The notes under the pieces are model-generated. The model did no database searches, had not been told where the DNA came from, and saw only the letters and a program-made list of their open reading frames with translations. Below, piece after piece: positions 14,602-22,100 of a DNA stretch of 48,231 bases. This DNA is from a virus, in the IMG/VR virus record IMGVR_UViG_3300028859_000030, positions 1 through 48,231 of that record, one strand, 5' to 3'. How positions within the stretch are numbered: the first letter of the stretch is position 1; every line of letters starts with the position of its first letter. Position numbers and translations under genes: made by a program.

Positions 14602-14630
14602 TTGCTATATTTTTATTATTGTTGTATACT
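14602..14630 (+). promoter_or_regulatory. sigma70-type promoter upstream of GIY-YIG gene and tmRNA
   Basis: TTGCTA, a 17-nt spacer and TATACT precede a short leader with TTGAGGAAATAAAA before the GTG at 14652. No other good promoter is visible before the tmRNA, so it may also drive that gene. Confidence 0.65.
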
Positions 14631-14651
14631 ATAAATATTGAGGAAATAAAA

Positions 14652-15311
14652 GTGAATATTAAGGTTAATTGGAATTCGATTGATTCGCTGAAAGGTAAAG
14701 TTCGATATTTAAAATCTAGAATTCGAGCGTTAGAAAAGAATGGTCTAGGAGCGGAGAATATCGTTAGGCAGGGTCCAAAATTCGAAGCATATAATTCTAT
14801 ATGGAATTCCGATATTAGCTCGATTTATGAAGATTTAGAATTATCAAACGAAAAGAAATATTTTGTGTATGCTCACTTGAATCCATTGTTTGATCTTGAT
14901 TTAGAAAAAGCAAAAGACGCGTTTGCCGCTAGCCTGGGTATGGAGTATGTTCCTTTTTATATAGGAAAAGGAGTAAATGATCGTGATAAAAATTCGCGGC
15001 GAAATGAAACACATCGAAAAATTTTGCAATCTATAAATTCGTTAAATGAAAAGCATATAGTATTTCGAGTTAAAGGAAGTTTAACTGAAGCAGAAGCATT
15101 TCAAGCTGAATCTAAATTAATCGATATTTTTGGACTTTTAACTAATGGTGGTTTATTAACTAATTTGGATGAAGGGCATCATGCAATACTCAGAAAAAGA
15201 TTATATCGGGATCATCTTAAGACATTGTGTACTAATTCAGTCGGTTATGCAAAAGTAATGAAAGAATTGTATTCGAAACCAATTATGATCAACGAAAAAA
15301 AATTTGCATAA
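14652..15311 (+). CDS. GIY-YIG nuclease, LEM-3-like
   Basis: The start is the GTG after TTGAGGAAATAAAA; the longer frame from TTG 14619 lies inside the promoter. The 219-aa protein has a helical N-terminal third (residues 1-70). The GIY-YIG core follows: YFVYAHL stands for the GIY strand, FYIGKG for YIG, with a catalytic-type Arg and His in DRDKNSRRNETHRKIL. LTEAEAFQAESKLIDIFG supplies the metal-binding Glu. The NLDEGHH close is typical of LEM-3-like domains. Its stop codon abuts the tmRNA acceptor piece. It could be a mobile or homing nuclease linked to the tmRNA locus, or a DNA-processing enzyme. Confidence 0.8.
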   Translation: MNIKVNWNSIDSLKGKVRYLKSRIRALEKNGLGAENIVRQGPKFEAYNSIWNSDISSIYEDLELSNEKKYFVYAHLNPLFDLDLEKAKDAFAASLGMEYVPFYIGKGVNDRDKNSRRNETHRKILQSINSLNEKHIVFRVKGSLTEAEAFQAESKLIDIFGLLTNGGLLTNLDEGHHAILRKRLYRDHLKTLCTNSVGYAKVMKELYSKPIMINEKKFA

Positions 15312-15373
15312 GTTAGAGTCGTACGAAGCATGAATTTCTTTATGCGGACCGGAGTTCAACTCTCCGCGCGTCC
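15312..15373 (+). ncRNA. ssrA: permuted tmRNA, acceptor piece
   Basis: The 3' half of a two-piece tmRNA is encoded first. A T arm is clear: CGGAG (15350-15354), loop TTCAACT, CTCCG (15362-15366). It runs directly into the acceptor 3' strand CGCGTCC (15367-15373), followed by A at the discriminator position; CCA is not encoded. Upstream, CATGA, TTTC and TTTAT (15329-15343) pair in order with TCATG, GAAA and ATAAA (15466-15481) of the coding piece, forming the long P2 helix that joins the two halves. The exact 5' end is uncertain. Confidence 0.88.
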
Positions 15374-15443
15374 AAAAGAATACTGAACTAGTTAGATAGT
15401 TTCGTATTAGATGGATGTGGTGTTACACCCCAGTATTCTACTA
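15374..15443 (+). other. intervening segment of the permuted tmRNA gene
   Basis: This roughly 70-nt spacer joins the acceptor 3' end to the coding 5' end and should be removed on maturation. AGAATACTG (15377-15385) and CAGTATTCT (15431-15439) form a 9-bp helix that stacks as an extension of the acceptor stem, as expected for a precursor processed by tRNA-type nucleases. Confidence 0.8.
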
Positions 15444-15666
15444 GGGCGCGTCACGGTTTCGACGGATAAATGAAAGTCATGTGGACGGCTTGGGTCTTTG
15501 TTATTTTCGCCCATAATTGAAAAATGATATGTATAATTGCCGATTCAATCGTCAATGGCGCGACCAAGATTTTTACGTACCCTGTAAAAATTAGCAATCG
15601 CGAGCTCGCACTAGCCTAAAAACTGTGCGCCGTAGGGTGACCCCGCCTATGTAAAAGAAACGGGGT
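15444..15666 (+). ncRNA. ssrA: permuted tmRNA, coding piece with tag frame
   Basis: The piece starts GGGCGCG (15444-15450), which pairs with the acceptor strand CGCGTCC over seven base pairs, including one G-U. The canonical tmRNA D-like start TCACGGTTTCGACGG follows. The likely tag frame ends with codons for S-N-R-E-L-A-L-A at 15593-15616 and the stop TAA at 15617. The run AAAAATT just upstream resembles the A-rich approach to the resume codon in E. coli. The exact resume codon is uncertain. A stem ACCCCG/CGGGGT (15640-15666) closes the piece. It acts in trans-translation: it charges with alanine, frees stalled ribosomes and tags the protein for proteolysis. Confidence 0.88.
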
Positions 15667-15677
15667 ATACAAATTGT

Positions 15678-15839
15678 ATGAATACTGAATATACATATGA
15701 AATTTTGCCACCTATATTAATATGCGATAGATGGCTAGTTTATCGCTTAGATTATCGAGGGCTCGCCCAATTTTTACGAGTATTTGATACTGAAATCGAA
15801 GCTAAAAATTATATTTTGATAGAAAAATTATCCGAATGA
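15678..15839 (+). CDS. small protein of the 'EAE...LSE' family, member 4
   Basis: This 53-aa frame (MNTEYTYEILPPILICDRWL...) starts 11 bases after the tmRNA coding piece. It ends TEIEAKNYILIEKLSE, the family signature. Its stop overlaps the next start as ATGA, so the two are translationally coupled. The ribosome binding site is weak. Confidence 0.6.
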   Translation: MNTEYTYEILPPILICDRWLVYRLDYRGLAQFLRVFDTEIEAKNYILIEKLSE

Positions 15840-16072
15840 ATCTTGATACCAAATTAATAATTGAGATGTGCAAAAATTTTACGTTTTCCGAGATACAGCC
15901 ATTGCCGAAATTAATTAGAGAATATCGAATAGAAGAGCTGGGTAATTGGTATGGAATTCAAACTCGATTTCATTCAATATTGCGGGGCGGCTGGTATTAT
16001 CTTAGCCCAGAGTTATATACAACGAAGGAAGAAGCGGAAGCTGCATTACTAATTTTAAAATTGTCCGAATAA
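15836..16072 (+). CDS. small protein of the 'EAE...LSE' family, member 5
   Basis: This 78-aa protein (MNLDTKLIIEMCKNFTFSEI...) has an aromatic core (NWYGIQTRFHSILRGGWYYLSPELYTT) and the C terminus KEEAEAALLILKLSE. The core pattern (a WY/F strand, a turn, a second strand, then the helix with the signature) is shared with members 6 and 7. It overlaps the upstream stop by four bases. Confidence 0.65.
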   Translation: MNLDTKLIIEMCKNFTFSEIQPLPKLIREYRIEELGNWYGIQTRFHSILRGGWYYLSPELYTTKEEAEAALLILKLSE

Positions 16073-16093
16073 TAAAACAGATTGGATTCACAA

Positions 16094-16345
16094 ATGAATG
16101 AAACAAAATATCAAATTGGAGATCGGGTTGTAGTATACGGCAATATTTTTGATAGGTTTTCCGCTCGCACGCGAGAAGAGTGCATAGTAATGGCGTGTAC
16201 TAATACCAACCGTTGTTATAAAATACGAAGTTGCCGTATGCATAGAGTATTCTTTTTCCCGTTAGAACGATGGATAGACACGGTAGATATTTATGGCCGA
16301 ATTGCCACGGTGAGCGATCAACTAGATGATCGACTATCAGAATGA
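16094..16345 (+). CDS. small protein, LSE C terminus
   Basis: The ATG at 16094 gives 83 aa (MNETKYQIGDRVVVYGNIFDR...); an in-frame TTG lies at 16082. The product begins like a small SH3-like barrel (YQIGDRVVVYG) and ends VSDQLDDRLSE. Only the last three residues match the neighbouring family, so membership is doubtful. Its stop overlaps the next ATG (ATGA). Confidence 0.6.
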   Translation: MNETKYQIGDRVVVYGNIFDRFSARTREECIVMACTNTNRCYKIRSCRMHRVFFFPLERWIDTVDIYGRIATVSDQLDDRLSE

Positions 16346-16497
16346 AATATAAGATAGAAAGTTATAAAACTATAACCGGGCTAATTAGATGGTGTATACG
16401 TCCTTATTTTAATGGACAATGGTATGTACGATCTGGCCCGTTTGCATCTGAAGCAGAAGCCAATTCTGCATTATTGATTATGAAATTATCCGAGTAA
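16342..16497 (+). CDS. small protein of the 'EAE...LSE' family, member 6
   Basis: This 51-aa protein (MKYKIESYKTITGLIRWCIR...) has the aromatic strand GQWYVRSGPF and the C terminus SEAEANSALLIMKLSE. The last 30 or so bases of the gene are nearly identical to the end of the next member (TCTGCATTATTGATTATGAA in both), so the two arose by recent duplication. The start overlaps the upstream stop, and the next start is two bases beyond its own stop. Confidence 0.65.
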   Translation: MKYKIESYKTITGLIRWCIRPYFNGQWYVRSGPFASEAEANSALLIMKLSE

Positions 16498-16499
16498 TT

Positions 16500-16694
16500 A
16501 TGCCAAAACTTCAATCAACCTGGTATCTATCAGATGCCGTTGTTAACGCATATCCTACTAGAATATATCCAGCCGAAGGCAATACATTTGGTATTCAAGT
16601 TAACATGCTTGAAGATTGGTTTTGGTTGAAGGATCGATATATTACTGCTCACGAAGCCAAGTCTGCATTATTGATTATGAAATTATCTGAATAA
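16500..16694 (+). CDS. small protein of the 'EAE...LSE' family, member 7
   Basis: This 64-aa protein (MPKLQSTWYLSDAVVNAYPT...) has an aromatic strand (DWFWLKDRYITA) and ends HEAKSALLIMKLSE. It shares near-identical 3' DNA with member 6. It closes the tandem array before the exonuclease gene at 16705. Confidence 0.65.
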   Translation: MPKLQSTWYLSDAVVNAYPTRIYPAEGNTFGIQVNMLEDWFWLKDRYITAHEAKSALLIMKLSE

Positions 16695-16704
16695 GAAAGA
16701 TGTA

Positions 16705-17277
16705 ATGACAAAGAATTTATCATCACAAAAAATTAGTTTTATGGATTTAGAAATGTTATGCTGGCCGGATGGAAAATGCCCATTGGGCCAATCGAAGCAT
16801 ATCATTCAAGTCGGTATATGTGAAATTGACTCATACGATTTGAAAATTACTCGAACAGCTAATTATTATATTCGTCCGAATTATAAAGATTTTGAAGTAT
16901 CTGAGTATTGTACTAACCTCACCGGAATAACAAAAGAATTATTATTAAAAGAAGGGAGACGATTTTCGGATGTTATGAATACCATTCGAAATGAATTTTC
17001 TCCGCGAGGAAAAGTTTCTTACGCATGGGGATCGGACAATGATGCTATCATTGAGCAATGTTTAAAAGATAATATTGAAAATCCTTGGGGTAATACCGGT
17101 ATTTGGGATTTGGGTGTTATTTTTCGAAGTAACTATTCGATCAAGAAAAAATTGACGTTAGCAAATGCGTTAAAATATCTTCATTTAACATTCGAAGGAA
17201 AACCGCATAGCGCAGTAACGGATGCTATTAATTTAGGAAGGCTGCATATTGAAATGATTCGAAAGATTCGAGGATAA
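16705..17277 (+). CDS. DEDDh 3'-5' exonuclease (DnaQ/KapD-like)
   Basis: This 190-aa protein has Exo I in FMDLEMLCW (about residues 12-20), an HIIQVGICEID strand, a TNLTGITKELL segment typical of the DnaQ/ERI-1 group, Exo II around WGSDNDAIIEQC, and Exo III as HSAVTDAINLGRLH, giving the DEDDh class. Relatives trim RNA or DNA 3' ends. The ribosome binding site is AAGAAAGATGTA. The stop lies just before the next ATG (TAATATG). It is not closely similar to the exonuclease at 90-635, so the two are not recent duplicates. Confidence 0.85.
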   Translation: MTKNLSSQKISFMDLEMLCWPDGKCPLGQSKHIIQVGICEIDSYDLKITRTANYYIRPNYKDFEVSEYCTNLTGITKELLLKEGRRFSDVMNTIRNEFSPRGKVSYAWGSDNDAIIEQCLKDNIENPWGNTGIWDLGVIFRSNYSIKKKLTLANALKYLHLTFEGKPHSAVTDAINLGRLHIEMIRKIRG

Positions 17278-17278
17278 T

Positions 17279-17713
17279 ATGAAAATAGAATTAGATAGGG
17301 AAGAAATTGAAACTCTTCTAAATTTATTATCGCCGTTCTCTAATCCGGATAGTTGGGATGATGAAAAGTTAACTCATCTTGAAAATCGAATTAAACACCA
17401 ATTGTCGAGGTTGTTTGCATTTTCAATGAGATATTCATCAAAGATATTCTTTCCTGGTGAATGGTCGATTGAATTACTACAGCAGTATATTTTAAGTAAT
17501 TCGGATAAACCTATTTTTATATTTTGCGAGAACCGCGGTATTTTACCCAGTATAATTCAAGAGAATTTAAAGGTGTGGGCGGTCTTTATTTCGGCGAATT
17601 TTTTGGAAAGTAATAGGAATGACCGTATGACATTTTCAAATGGGAATACCGTTATTTTTGCTGATCCAGAAAAAGAATTGCGTGGGTACAATTTTGATGT
17701 GATATTTTTGTAA
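17279..17713 (+). CDS. hypothetical protein, possible P-loop-like fragment
   Basis: This 144-aa protein has a helical N-terminal half (MKIELDREEIETLLNLLSPF...). The C-terminal half has KPIFIFCENRGI, VWAVFISANF and NGNTVIFADPEKELRGYNFDVIFL. The last segment resembles the motif leading to Walker B in terminase-like or helicase-like ATPases, but the protein ends there and no Walker A is visible. Either the resemblance is chance or it is a non-catalytic remnant. It immediately follows the exonuclease gene, so they are probably co-transcribed. Confidence 0.5.
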   Translation: MKIELDREEIETLLNLLSPFSNPDSWDDEKLTHLENRIKHQLSRLFAFSMRYSSKIFFPGEWSIELLQQYILSNSDKPIFIFCENRGILPSIIQENLKVWAVFISANFLESNRNDRMTFSNGNTVIFADPEKELRGYNFDVIFL

Positions 17714-17744
17714 CTGTATGCTATAATAAATTACTAGGAGATAT

Positions 17745-18293
17745 ATGAATATTATTTCAAAAGAAATTCGAATAGATTACGGCCACCGAGTGGCAAGACA
17801 CCAAAATGCAGAAGGCGGACCAGGGAAATGTTCATCCTGTCACGGGCATTCGGGTGTGATTATTGCAGAAATGGTGGGTGAGTTATTCGGTAGCGGCCCG
17901 CAAACTGAAATGGTTCTTGATTATGGAATTCTTAAAAATTTAATGATGACCCATATTGATGCAATGTGCGATCATGCCATGATTATTTCCTTACAAGATG
18001 CGAAGTATGTTGGTCTGGCATATGAAGAGTCCTTGCCCTCAGCTAAGGGCATTATCTTTTCTGATTGGGTAAATAAAATTACGGAAACTGTTCGACAACA
18101 TTCGTTTTGGTCAGGAAAAACTGCATTTGGTAAAACATATATTATTAATGAGTTTCCTACGGCGGAATCTTTGGCAGAACATTTTTTCTATATACTAGCG
18201 CCGCAAATTTTAGAAGCCACAAATAAACAGGCATACCTTACCGGTGTTACTTTTAAGGAAACGCCAACTTCTGTTGCAATTTATCGTCCATAG
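17745..18293 (+). CDS. queD: 6-carboxy-tetrahydropterin synthase QueD
   Basis: This 182-aa protein has the zinc ligands His14 (YGHRV) and His33/His35 (CHGHSG), with adjacent Cys residues for catalysis. LDYGILKNLM, CDHAMI and FPTAESLAEHFF follow, and the close is FKETPTSVAIY with the substrate-binding Glu. QueD converts dihydroneopterin triphosphate to 6-carboxy-tetrahydropterin, the second step towards preQ0 and queuosine. In phages preQ0 derivatives can modify DNA against restriction. The partner genes are not in this window. The ribosome binding site is ACTAGGAGATAT, and a terminator follows. Confidence 0.93.
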   Translation: MNIISKEIRIDYGHRVARHQNAEGGPGKCSSCHGHSGVIIAEMVGELFGSGPQTEMVLDYGILKNLMMTHIDAMCDHAMIISLQDAKYVGLAYEESLPSAKGIIFSDWVNKITETVRQHSFWSGKTAFGKTYIINEFPTAESLAEHFFYILAPQILEATNKQAYLTGVTFKETPTSVAIYRP

Positions 18294-18320
18294 AAATTAA
18301 TCTTTTAAACGCGGGTAGTT

Positions 18321-18353
18321 AGAAACGGCCAATCTTAGTGATTGGTCGTTTCT
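18321..18353 (+). terminator. intrinsic terminator after queD
   Basis: AGAAACGGCCAATC pairs with GATTGGTCGTTTCT (14 bp with one G-U) around a TTAGT loop, followed by CTTTGT. It separates the metabolic genes from the tail-fibre block. Confidence 0.75.
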
Positions 18354-18407
18354 CTTTGTAAAAAATATTCATTAACGTGAGCCGCCACATTTATGCGGCA
18401 GGCCACA

Positions 18408-18469
18408 CAACTCGCTTATATCTACTAACTCTAGTTATTGGTTTTACATTTGCGAGTTGGATATAAATA
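18408..18469 (+). promoter_or_regulatory. late-type promoter and stem upstream of fibre genes
   Basis: TATAAATA (18462-18469) matches the T4 late consensus exactly and is followed by AAGAGAGGAATCTTA and the ATG at 18486. Just upstream, CAACTCGC (18408-18415) and GCGAGTTG (18452-18459) form an 8-bp inverted repeat that brackets a 36-bp AT-rich segment. Confidence 0.6.
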
Positions 18470-18485
18470 TAAGAGAGGAATCTTA

Positions 18486-19136
18486 ATGGCTATCAAGCAA
18501 AATTCTAGAATTCAAATTCGTTCGGGCCTTCAGCAGAATTTGCCGCAATTGGCGAAAGGTGAACTTTGCTGGGCTGTAGATACTCAACGATTATTTGTTG
18601 GAAATGGAACCATCGTCGACGGCGCCCCATATTCTGGCAACACCGAAATTGTTACTGTTCCTAATTCAACGGAAACTAGTTCCGGCTCAGGTCTTCCGAT
18701 TGCCGGAGTTCCGTCCGGCTCAGTTGATGGAAGCAATAATGTTTTTCATCTTCCATCCACGCCGATGGGAAATACATTAATTGTATGGAAAAATTTTCCA
18801 TTAATACCTGGGGTAGGATATTCTATCGCCGGAAGCACAATTACTTTTACAGAAGCTCCGCAGCCGGACGATAATTTATATTTTTTTTATTGGCAGTATT
18901 TAATATCTACTGGAAGTTCAACCGTATATGGAAATACTACGGTATCCGGCATTATAAATGGTGTCAACTTAATTTTTAATTTGGCATCTTTACCGTCAAC
19001 GCCGGATTCACTTATTTTGACGTTAGGCGGGGTAGTCTTATCACAAAATGACGATTACACGTTATCGGGAACTACTATTACTATGTTTACAGCACCGCAA
19101 ACAAATTCTATATTGAAGGCTTATTATGTTAGCTAA
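18486..19136 (+). CDS. tail fibre / adhesin N-terminal-type protein
   Basis: This 216-aa protein begins with RIQIRSGLQQNLPQLAKGELCWAVDTQRLFVGNGT, the attachment module at the N terminus of many phage fibre and tropism proteins. Two related beta-rich repeats follow (SGSVDGSNNVFHLPSTPMGNTL... and VSGIINGVNLIFNLASLPSTPDSL...), each ending with a strand such as YFFYWQYL or LKAYYVS. It probably joins the phage baseplate to a distal fibre. Its 3' end overlaps the next gene by 11 bases. The start is the ATG after AAGAGAGGAATCTTA. Confidence 0.75.
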   Translation: MAIKQNSRIQIRSGLQQNLPQLAKGELCWAVDTQRLFVGNGTIVDGAPYSGNTEIVTVPNSTETSSGSGLPIAGVPSGSVDGSNNVFHLPSTPMGNTLIVWKNFPLIPGVGYSIAGSTITFTEAPQPDDNLYFFYWQYLISTGSSTVYGNTTVSGIINGVNLIFNLASLPSTPDSLILTLGGVVLSQNDDYTLSGTTITMFTAPQTNSILKAYYVS

Positions 19137-22100
19137 AAAATTATTATTCTTATTTTTATGTTTATTGCCCATTAATTTAATTGCCCAAAATATAACAACC
19201 GTTAACATCCATAATGGGGGAACCGGAGCAAATACCGCCGCAGGAGCTTGGGCAAATCTTTTTACTGGCGCCGGCATTGCGGCTAACTGTCCTGTATTAG
19301 CAACCGCATCTAATGGAGCAATTACTTGCTCTAGTTTTACAGGATTGCCGTCTGGATGGACCGCAACAGGCAGTGGTAGTTCGCAGGTTGTAACAGCTCC
19401 TGGTACCTTCGCGGTAGGCACTCCGATCGCACCGTCGATTACCCTGGACGGGTCCACTGGTAATGGCACATTCTCAGGCACCGTCACGGCTGGCGCTGTG
19501 AACAGTATTGTCTCTTCCTGCTCTTATGCTGGGGCGACCGCCGATGTGCAGATTACGGCGGCTCTCGCGGACATCTCTAGCGGCGGCACAGTGGATGCGC
19601 GATGCTACGGAGCATTAACAATCTATATTGCGGCGCAGGTGCATGTTGCTCCGGGTAGCATGTCAGGGCCTTCCCAAACGTTGCTCTTTGATCCTGCCAC
19701 CAATGTACTTCCTTCGACAAACTCCACGAACATGTTCCTAAAGGGACCGAACGGAACGATCAAGGGCCTTCATACTACTTTTCCTAGCACAGCAGCTTAT
19801 ACCGGGAAGGAAATCACAATCAACGAAAACTCTATTGATGGTGCCACGGGGGGAGTTGAGGACTTCAACTTCAATGTGAGTGCGGAGTCTGCCGAAGGGC
19901 AGCCGGGCGGTTATGGCATTTATGTATCTTCAACCGCCTCGTATTATGGCATTGCCTTCATTCCATTCAAGCACATCCGCTGCTACGGAGGTTATCGCTG
20001 CATTTATATATCGGCTTCTTCTAACGGGTGGGTGAACGATAATATATTCGAAGATGTGCAGGCTACCGGAAGCGGGGCTGGAATCGAACTAAATGCCACG
20101 GGCAATCCTACTCTAGGCAATGCGATTAATAATACGTTTTTTGGCTATACCTATGAAAATCCGAGCGGAATTGGTGGTGTCGGAATTCTGTACTCAGGCA
20201 CAAGTTTTATACAAAATAGCTTCATCGGCGGAGGCGCTTCTATAGACGGCACCGGCGCTGTATTTCAAAACACAAACACCTTTGCAGCTTCGATTGGAAG
20301 CTTAAGTTACTTCAGCCCGATATGGGGAAACGTCAGTAATAATAGTTTCGCTTCTGGTACAGCCACGAATGGAACGGCGACGACTTCTTTTCAGACTAAC
20401 TCTTCTCTGCTCAATAATGGGGTTACTTCCGCTGGAGAGAATCTAACTGGCTACGGTTTCGGGGTAAACGGTGCTGGTGGAAACTATTACCAGCAGGGCG
20501 CAGCATTCGGTGCTTATCTCAAAACCTTCAACACAGCAGGTTTCAAGTGGTACTGCATGTACGGGTCCAATAATCCATCTCTCTGTGCGACGCTTGATCC
20601 AAGCGGAAATTTTCTAGTTCCAGGATCGATGTCTTCTCCGGCGATTATTCCTACTAACATCACTCCCAGCACGTCTCCGGTCTGCGCCAACGGCACAGGC
20701 GGGGCGCTTACAACGACGGGGTGCGCAGGCGGTAGCGGCAGCTATCTTCCCCTCACTGGCGGCACGCTGACCGGCGCACTCAGCGGCACCAGCGCATCGT
20801 TCTCAGGCAACGTCGCGGCTGGCGCTGTGAATGGAGTTTATTCTGTGGCACAGTTTCCCGGCGCAGATGTGGGTGCAAAGATCAATGCCTGCCTTGCCGC
20901 GCTGCCGTCTGGAAAAGGAACATGCGATACACGCGGACTTGGCACAGGCGTCTTCCCAATGGCGCAGATTACTATAGGGAACGGCCAGAAGTTACAATGC
21001 GACTTTGGGCAGGAATTTCAGCCGACGACCGCCGCTGAAACGATGGTGATTCAGAACAACAATTCTATCATCACCGGATGTTGGTTTGACGCCTCAAATC
21101 AAGCGGCATTCTCTGGCGAAGTCATAAGCTATACTGACAATTACCGCGATGGAAGTCAGACAACCTTAGAGCACTCGAAACTCACCGCCTATCCCGTCAG
21201 AACGGGCACTGCGATCTATATATCTGCAACGAACGCGGCTACGCAGTCGATTTACACGGTCGCGTTCAACGATGTGACGATTGAGGGCTTTCAATACGGT
21301 CGATACCTCACAGCCACAACGACAGGTTTCATCAACTCGGTAAGCTTTAATGGGGTGCAGGATTCATATTCGATCATCGGCACGGAAATCAATCCGACAT
21401 CGACGGGACTGATAGCACGAAATAACTTTATCGCGGACAATTTTCAGGCCCTGATCCCCGGCGATATTGGAATCCAAATCGATGGAGCGGGCACCTGGCA
21501 GCAGAATTATTGGACCAACCTCTCTATCTGGGACACGAACAACGGGATCGTCATCAACAACACGACGACTAATGCAGGAAACTTCTTTTTCGGATCATTT
21601 GATGGGTATGCTGTAACCGACCCAACAGGTACTAACACCTTTTGCAATCAATACAATGGAGTTTGCAAATATGGAAATACAATCACGCTGGAAGCAAGCT
21701 CTATCCGCTCGTTTGGTAGCGTCGGGGGCGCTAATCTCTATGCAGGTGGCGTGCTTCCGTTCGCGTCTCAATCTGAGGCAATGGCGGGCTTCAACGCCTC
21801 CACGGGAAACGGAGAGGCAGACTGGTACACGGGACTCTATACCGGGGCGTCTTCTTATGCCCATCAGTGGTGGGCTCCGAATAGCAGCGGAACTGCATGG
21901 CAGTCGCTTATGACGCTGAACGATTCGGGGACCCTGACTCCAATCGGAGGTTTGAGCACTCCGATCCTAACTGTAGGCTCGATTACATCTCCGGCAGCCA
22001 CATCAGCCACAGATTCCGCCTCGCTTGGACCAGAACTGACCACCAGCGGAACATGCAGCGGCACCGGCTGGACAGGGACTTATCCCAACTACGTTGCACC

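Noticed and set aside
16082-16093. TTG start for the gene at 16094
   Set aside because: The internal ATG is a better start and the extension has no better ribosome binding site.
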